Source: an uncultured Eubacteriales bacterium | GTDB taxonomy: Bacteria; Bacillota; Clostridia; Peptostreptococcales; Anaerovoracaceae | Length of the DNA stretch: 10,498 nt | Reading direction: 5' to 3' | Assembly: GCA_905206455.1 (NCBI GenBank) | Contig: CAJLHL010000083.1 | Location: forward strand, 1-10,498 | Shown here: in pieces, positions 6,855-10,498 of the stretch | Position numbering within the stretch: position 1 is the stretch's first letter | Layout: every line of letters starts with the position of its first letter | Notes under the pieces: model-generated | Seen by the model: the letters and a program-made list of their open reading frames with translations, nothing else | Told to the model about the DNA's origin: nothing | Database searches by the model: none | Program-made: the position numbers and the translations under genes

Positions 6855-9147
6855 GAAAGACGGTGCTTTTTCCAGGAGCAAAAACAAAGACGGCAAAAGA
6901 AGAGACGGAAATAGCGGGAGCGGTATTCTGCGCCATGACTTTCTTCTGGTGATGAAGCAGAGCCGCGGGCTGCTTCTGCTGGGGCTGATCGTGTTTACTG
7001 TTCTGTTTCCCGTATCCACCTGCGCGGTGCCGGATACGTCGATTTTTAACGTAGATTATACACATCAGCAGCTGAAATTTCGCTTTTGCGCCGATGAAGT
7101 ACTGCCTCTGATTCAGGCAGCGTCGGTGATTTTCGGCGCGGCCTGCGGGATGCGGCTCTTCGGATTTCTTACGGATCGCAATCGGACATCCTTCTATATG
7201 TCCTTAGGGCTGAAGCGGAAAAAGCTGTACGGGAACCGGCTCGCTGCCGGTTTTGCGGTTATCGCAGTGAGCATCGCGCTGCCGGTTTTAGCGTCGGCGG
7301 CGTTGAACTGTTCCGCTCTCGGAAGATATGATGGTCTGTTGTCCTACGCGGCATATATCGGTGCCGGTCTGACGGTGCAGGCCTTTTGCGCTCTGCTCAT
7401 CGCGGCGGCGGCCTGCTGTATTGCGGGGACTTTCTCTGAAGCAGCGGCGCTGGGAGTGACTGCGGCAACTGCGCCTTCGATTTTTTTCTATTTTATCAAC
7501 GCTCTGATGAAGACCTATCTTTGGGGGAATGTCTTCGGTGAGACGACGTACGCTATGGAGAACGTAGCGCCGGGTCTGATAGAAAAACTGAGTCCGGCCA
7601 ATCCGCTGATCTTTTTCTACAACGAGCTGAAAACCCACTATTTTTACAGCCGGGAAATGGCGTCGGCTGATCCGGAACCGGTCGGTCTGCTGCCTCTTCT
7701 GCCACAGATTGCCGTAATTTTAGCTGCTGCTGCTGCGGTGGGCTGGCTCTTTCAGCGCAGAAAATCGGAGAATGCCGGAATTTCCGGACTCAGCCGGTTT
7801 TATGGCATTTTTCTTCCTGCAGTCTGGTCTCTCGGCGCTTTTGCGCTGATTTTGGACGGAATGAGAGATGTGAACCGTCGTATAGCGGCTGTGGCGGCCT
7901 ATTTCTGTTTCCTTCTGGTCTTTTTTGTCCTCTCCGCGGTTTCAGGCAGGGGAATACAGATTAGAAGAAAACTGATTCAGTGCGCATGCCTGACCTGTAT
8001 CCTCGCCGCCGGCATCTTGCTGACAGATACAGGAATGCTGGGCGCAGGATCGAAGATCCCGGAAACCGGAGAGATCAGTTCTGTTTCGATCAGTTATGTG
8101 GGACAGCCGGCTCTCATGCCGTCCCAGGTGCAGGCCAGCAGCAGCGGAGCGGCGTATTACTGCAGCGGACAGATTATTCTTTCGGAAGAAGAAAGTGTCG
8201 CACAGGCAAAGGAGCTCCATCAGAAACTGTCGGAGGGCGGCATACATGATCTCGGATCTTCTGACGGCGATTTTTCCGGGACCGTCGTTCCCTATGATAT
8301 TCAGGTGGACTATACATTGAAATCCGGCAGAAGAATCAGCCGATACTACGATCGTATCCGCCTGAGAGAGCTGGCTTCGTTTTTAACCTTGGAGAATTGT
8401 GCGGAATTCCGCAGTTCTTCTTCTGCTGTGGTCCGCGGAGAGTTAGCTTCGACTCTGTGGAATTCCGAGGCCTTTGCCGCGGGAGAAATTTATCTCGCGG
8501 ACCCGTGGCTGGGCGAGATCCGGCGGATCGATCCGGGAGAAGAGAGTCGAAGGGCCCTGCTGACGGCGATCGCATCGGACCTTTCTTCCCAGAGTGTAAG
8601 CGACCGGTATTTTCCTGAAGAGGATGCGGGAGCCCGGCTGTTTTTCACTCTGAACGGCGAGAGCGATCTCGATACCTTTGCTTACAGTACATCGAATGTC
8701 TCCGTCTGGATTACGGAAGATTTTGAGGAGACCGTAGCTCTTTTGAAAGGATGGGGCGCGGAAATCTATTTTGACGGAGCCGGTACATCTGAAGCCGATA
8801 CGCAGGTCTCTGCAGACAGTAAATCACAGAAAATAGAGAGCATTACGCTCCAGAAATTCGATCCCTACGGATCGATGAATTGCATTTCCGATCCTGTATC
8901 TGTTCTGTTTCAGTCCTATAAATCAGATTCTGCCGACGAATTTCCATTCCGTCAGGATTTTGGGACACGGCCGGAGTTTACAGAAGCGGAACAGATTTCA
9001 GAAATCGCGCCTGCTCTGCGCAGCACGTACTTTATGAGCGGCGGCGGTTATATCGCCGCGGTGAAGCTGACGGGCGGCAGCGAATACATTTACAAGTTTT
9101 TACCCTACGAATCTGCACCGGACTTTATCCGTCAGAAAATGAAGTAA
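6793..9147 (+). CDS. ABC transporter permease with a large C-terminal extracytoplasmic domain
   Basis: 784 residues from ATG 6793, chosen because AGGTGG stands six bases upstream. Residues 1-50 are a strongly basic, hydrophilic tail (KKKRDEKDG, KNKDGKRRDG) before the first helix. About nine hydrophobic segments lie between residues 57 and 415, including GLLLLGLIVFTVLFPV, AASVIFGAACGMRLFGFL, YFCFLLVFFVLSAV and a last one near 394-415. The membrane part has the look of an ABC-2-type permease, with a cytoplasmic 'FYMSLGLKRKKLYGNRLAAG' that suits coupling to the ATPase. Residues about 416-784 are soluble, probably outside the cell, and unlike any family I can name with certainty; similar long permeases next to YtrB-type ATPases carry a domain of unknown function there. 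The gene overlaps its ATPase partner by 62 bases and is followed after 25 bases by the six-cysteine SLH gene. The transported substrate is unknown. Confidence 0.88.
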   Translation: MKSNVSSTEKFRGFSKKKRDEKDGAFSRSKNKDGKRRDGNSGSGILRHDFLLVMKQSRGLLLLGLIVFTVLFPVSTCAVPDTSIFNVDYTHQQLKFRFCADEVLPLIQAASVIFGAACGMRLFGFLTDRNRTSFYMSLGLKRKKLYGNRLAAGFAVIAVSIALPVLASAALNCSALGRYDGLLSYAAYIGAGLTVQAFCALLIAAAACCIAGTFSEAAALGVTAATAPSIFFYFINALMKTYLWGNVFGETTYAMENVAPGLIEKLSPANPLIFFYNELKTHYFYSREMASADPEPVGLLPLLPQIAVILAAAAAVGWLFQRRKSENAGISGLSRFYGIFLPAVWSLGAFALILDGMRDVNRRIAAVAAYFCFLLVFFVLSAVSGRGIQIRRKLIQCACLTCILAAGILLTDTGMLGAGSKIPETGEISSVSISYVGQPALMPSQVQASSSGAAYYCSGQIILSEEESVAQAKELHQKLSEGGIHDLGSSDGDFSGTVVPYDIQVDYTLKSGRRISRYYDRIRLRELASFLTLENCAEFRSSSSAVVRGELASTLWNSEAFAAGEIYLADPWLGEIRRIDPGEESRRALLTAIASDLSSQSVSDRYFPEEDAGARLFFTLNGESDLDTFAYSTSNVSVWITEDFEETVALLKGWGAEIYFDGAGTSEADTQVSADSKSQKIESITLQKFDPYGSMNCISDPVSVLFQSYKSDSADEFPFRQDFGTRPEFTEAEQISEIAPALRSTYFMSGGGYIAAVKLTGGSEYIYKFLPYESAPDFIRQKMK

Positions 9148-9161
9148 AACAAAGTTTATTC

Positions 9162-9167
9162 AGGAGG
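9162..9167 (+). promoter_or_regulatory. Consensus ribosome binding site for the last gene
   Basis: AGGAGG stands five bases before ATG 9173, the strongest translation signal in the window and far better than those of the ATPase and permease. With only 25 bases between the genes and no hairpin, it suggests a shared transcript in which the secreted product is made in greater amount than the transporter. Confidence 0.85.
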
Positions 9168-9172
9168 AAAAA

Positions 9173-10498
9173 ATGAAAAAAAGATTATGGAAAAGGGCGC
9201 TCTGCTGCGCAGTTTCCGCGGCGATGGTTCTGTCGGCGACGGCGGTTTCAGCTTTCGCTTACATCGACAGAGGCGATGTAAAGATTGAGGGCGACAGCAG
9301 CTATACGCTTCAGGTGGGTGAGACAGTTGAACTGAGCGTTTCTCCGTATGCAGAAGAACATTATCCGGGATGCCAGATGCCGGAATGTCCGGAAATATGT
9401 GGTGAAAAGAATTGCATCGAATATGTCAACGGTCAGCAGGAATGTGTCTGCAACGGTAAAGAAATGCAATTATTTGAAGCTGCGGTTACAGTGGATTCCT
9501 CGGACTCCGGCGTTGCGGAGACATCTTATGATGGCAATGGCAGTATCACGATTACCGCCAAGTCTGCAGGAGACGCTGAGATTACGATTACCGCTGCACT
9601 CAGAGAGTATAATACCGCAGAAGAGACCGTTTCCGTAACTGTTCAGGATGATTCCGGGGAGCAGCCGGGGGGCGGTGACGATAAAGATCCGGGAGATGAT
9701 TCCGGGAACGGTGGATCTGGAAATAACGGCGGAAGTTCCGGAGGCGGCGATTCGTCTGAAACGGAACAATATACGGTGATTTTCGAGAGCAATGGCGGAT
9801 CTGTGGTGGAAAAGCAGACGGTCGCAGACGGTCAGAAGGTAAGCAGACCGGAAGATCCGACAAAGGAAGGATTTGTTTTCGAAGGATGGTATACGGACAG
9901 CGGTATGACCACTGCATATGATTTTGGTTCCGAAGTTACCAAATCTTTTACCCTGTATGCCAAGTGGGCCGAAAAGGATGCAGATCCGGTTCCGGAGATT
10001 TCGTTCCAGGATGTGCCTTCCGATGCATGGTATGCGGAATATGTGACTTATCTGGCAGAAAAATCCATCGTCAGCGGCAAGACAGCAAATACGTTTGCTC
10101 CCAATGATTTTGTGACGAGAGCGGAATTTGTGAAGATCATCGCGGGCGTGGCCGGTGCGGATGTGACGTCTGCGGCAGGATCCTCTTTCAGTGACGTGGA
10201 TGCCGGCGCGTGGTATGCTCCTTATGTCGCATGGGCAGCCGAGAATGGTATCGTAACGGGCAGCGGAGATAAATTCAATCCGAACAGCCGGATTACGAGA
10301 CAGGATATGGCGGTTATTATCGACAGATATGTGGAGAAATTAGCGCCGAAAAAGCTGGAGAATGTCAATGATAAAGTGGATTTCGCGGATAATTCATCCA
10401 TTTCTTCTTATGCGGCAGATGCAGTAGCTTCCATGCAGCAGGCAGGAATTATCAGCGGAAAAGGTGCGAATAATTTTGCTCCGAAGGATAATGCCACC
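9173..10498 (+). CDS. SLH-anchored protein with a six-cysteine Ig-like head, 3' end missing
   Basis: 442 codons are visible with no stop; the end lies beyond the window, probably about 20 codons on, judging by the SLH triplet of the first gene. A signal peptide (MKKRLWKR, core, AFA cleavage after residue 29) leads to an Ig-like domain at about 30-160 with cysteines at 67, 72, 76, 81, 91 and 93, the same pattern as the membrane protein at 4810 except for a three-residue longer fourth gap. A Gly/Asp/Ser linker runs to about 198. Then come an InlB B repeat (199-265, VIFESNGG to LYAKW) and SLH domains at about 276-327, 332-390 and 398 onward. The InlB-plus-SLH part closely matches the C-terminus of the first gene. 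It is probably a wall-bound surface protein co-transcribed with the ABC transporter. A binding role for the cysteine head is inferred; no catalytic motif is seen. Confidence 0.92.
   Translation, partial: MKKRLWKRALCCAVSAAMVLSATAVSAFAYIDRGDVKIEGDSSYTLQVGETVELSVSPYAEEHYPGCQMPECPEICGEKNCIEYVNGQQECVCNGKEMQLFEAAVTVDSSDSGVAETSYDGNGSITITAKSAGDAEITITAALREYNTAEETVSVTVQDDSGEQPGGGDDKDPGDDSGNGGSGNNGGSSGGGDSSETEQYTVIFESNGGSVVEKQTVADGQKVSRPEDPTKEGFVFEGWYTDSGMTTAYDFGSEVTKSFTLYAKWAEKDADPVPEISFQDVPSDAWYAEYVTYLAEKSIVSGKTANTFAPNDFVTRAEFVKIIAGVAGADVTSAAGSSFSDVDAGAWYAPYVAWAAENGIVTGSGDKFNPNSRITRQDMAVIIDRYVEKLAPKKLENVNDKVDFADNSSISSYAADAVASMQQAGIISGKGANNFAPKDNAT

Noticed and set aside
7980..8618. Short plus-strand open frames inside the permease gene
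   Set aside because: They lie within the soluble-domain coding region in other frames, lack Shine-Dalgarno sites and show no domain.

Overview
The window looks like a stretch of a Gram-positive anaerobe of the class Clostridia (phylum Bacillota), probably a host-associated one. The grounds are three surface proteins ending in S-layer homology (SLH) triplets, InlB-type B repeats, purine-rich Shine-Dalgarno sites (AGGAGG, AGAGGA), a YtrB-type ABC ATPase and moderate G+C judged by eye. A family such as Lachnospiraceae or Anaerovoracaceae is a guess. All six genes lie on the + strand with gaps of at most 148 bases. I see no rRNA, tRNA, CRISPR array, insertion sequence or phage gene.

Left part (1-4661): two large SLH-anchored surface proteins. 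The first has lost its 5' end at the window edge. It carries an Hb-interacting-domain-like (DUF1533-type) segment, a helical segment, a divergent sulfite-oxidase-like segment, a PEGA-like segment, one InlB B repeat and three SLH domains. The second has a signal peptide, two tandem segments resembling the molybdopterin (sulfite oxidase) fold without an obvious cofactor cysteine, and three SLH domains. A strong hairpin separates them.

Right part (4662-10498): a 148-base regulatory gap with a 14-bp perfect palindrome inside a candidate promoter, followed by two mutually exclusive hairpins. Then come a membrane-anchored protein with an unusual six-cysteine insert in an Ig-like domain, an ABC ATPase, a long ABC permease with a very large C-terminal extracytoplasmic domain, and an SLH-anchored protein (cut by the window end) whose head is a paralogue of the first six-cysteine head. 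The ATPase and permease genes overlap by 62 bases. The last gene starts 25 bases after the permease with a perfect Shine-Dalgarno, so ATPase, permease and last gene are probably one operon.

The main point of interest is an ABC transporter flanked by two paralogous six-cysteine proteins. One is held by a transmembrane helix, the other by SLH domains in the cell wall. I infer a cell-envelope module in which the two heads and the permease ectodomain work on the same ligand or surface signal. The ligand cannot be read from the sequence.
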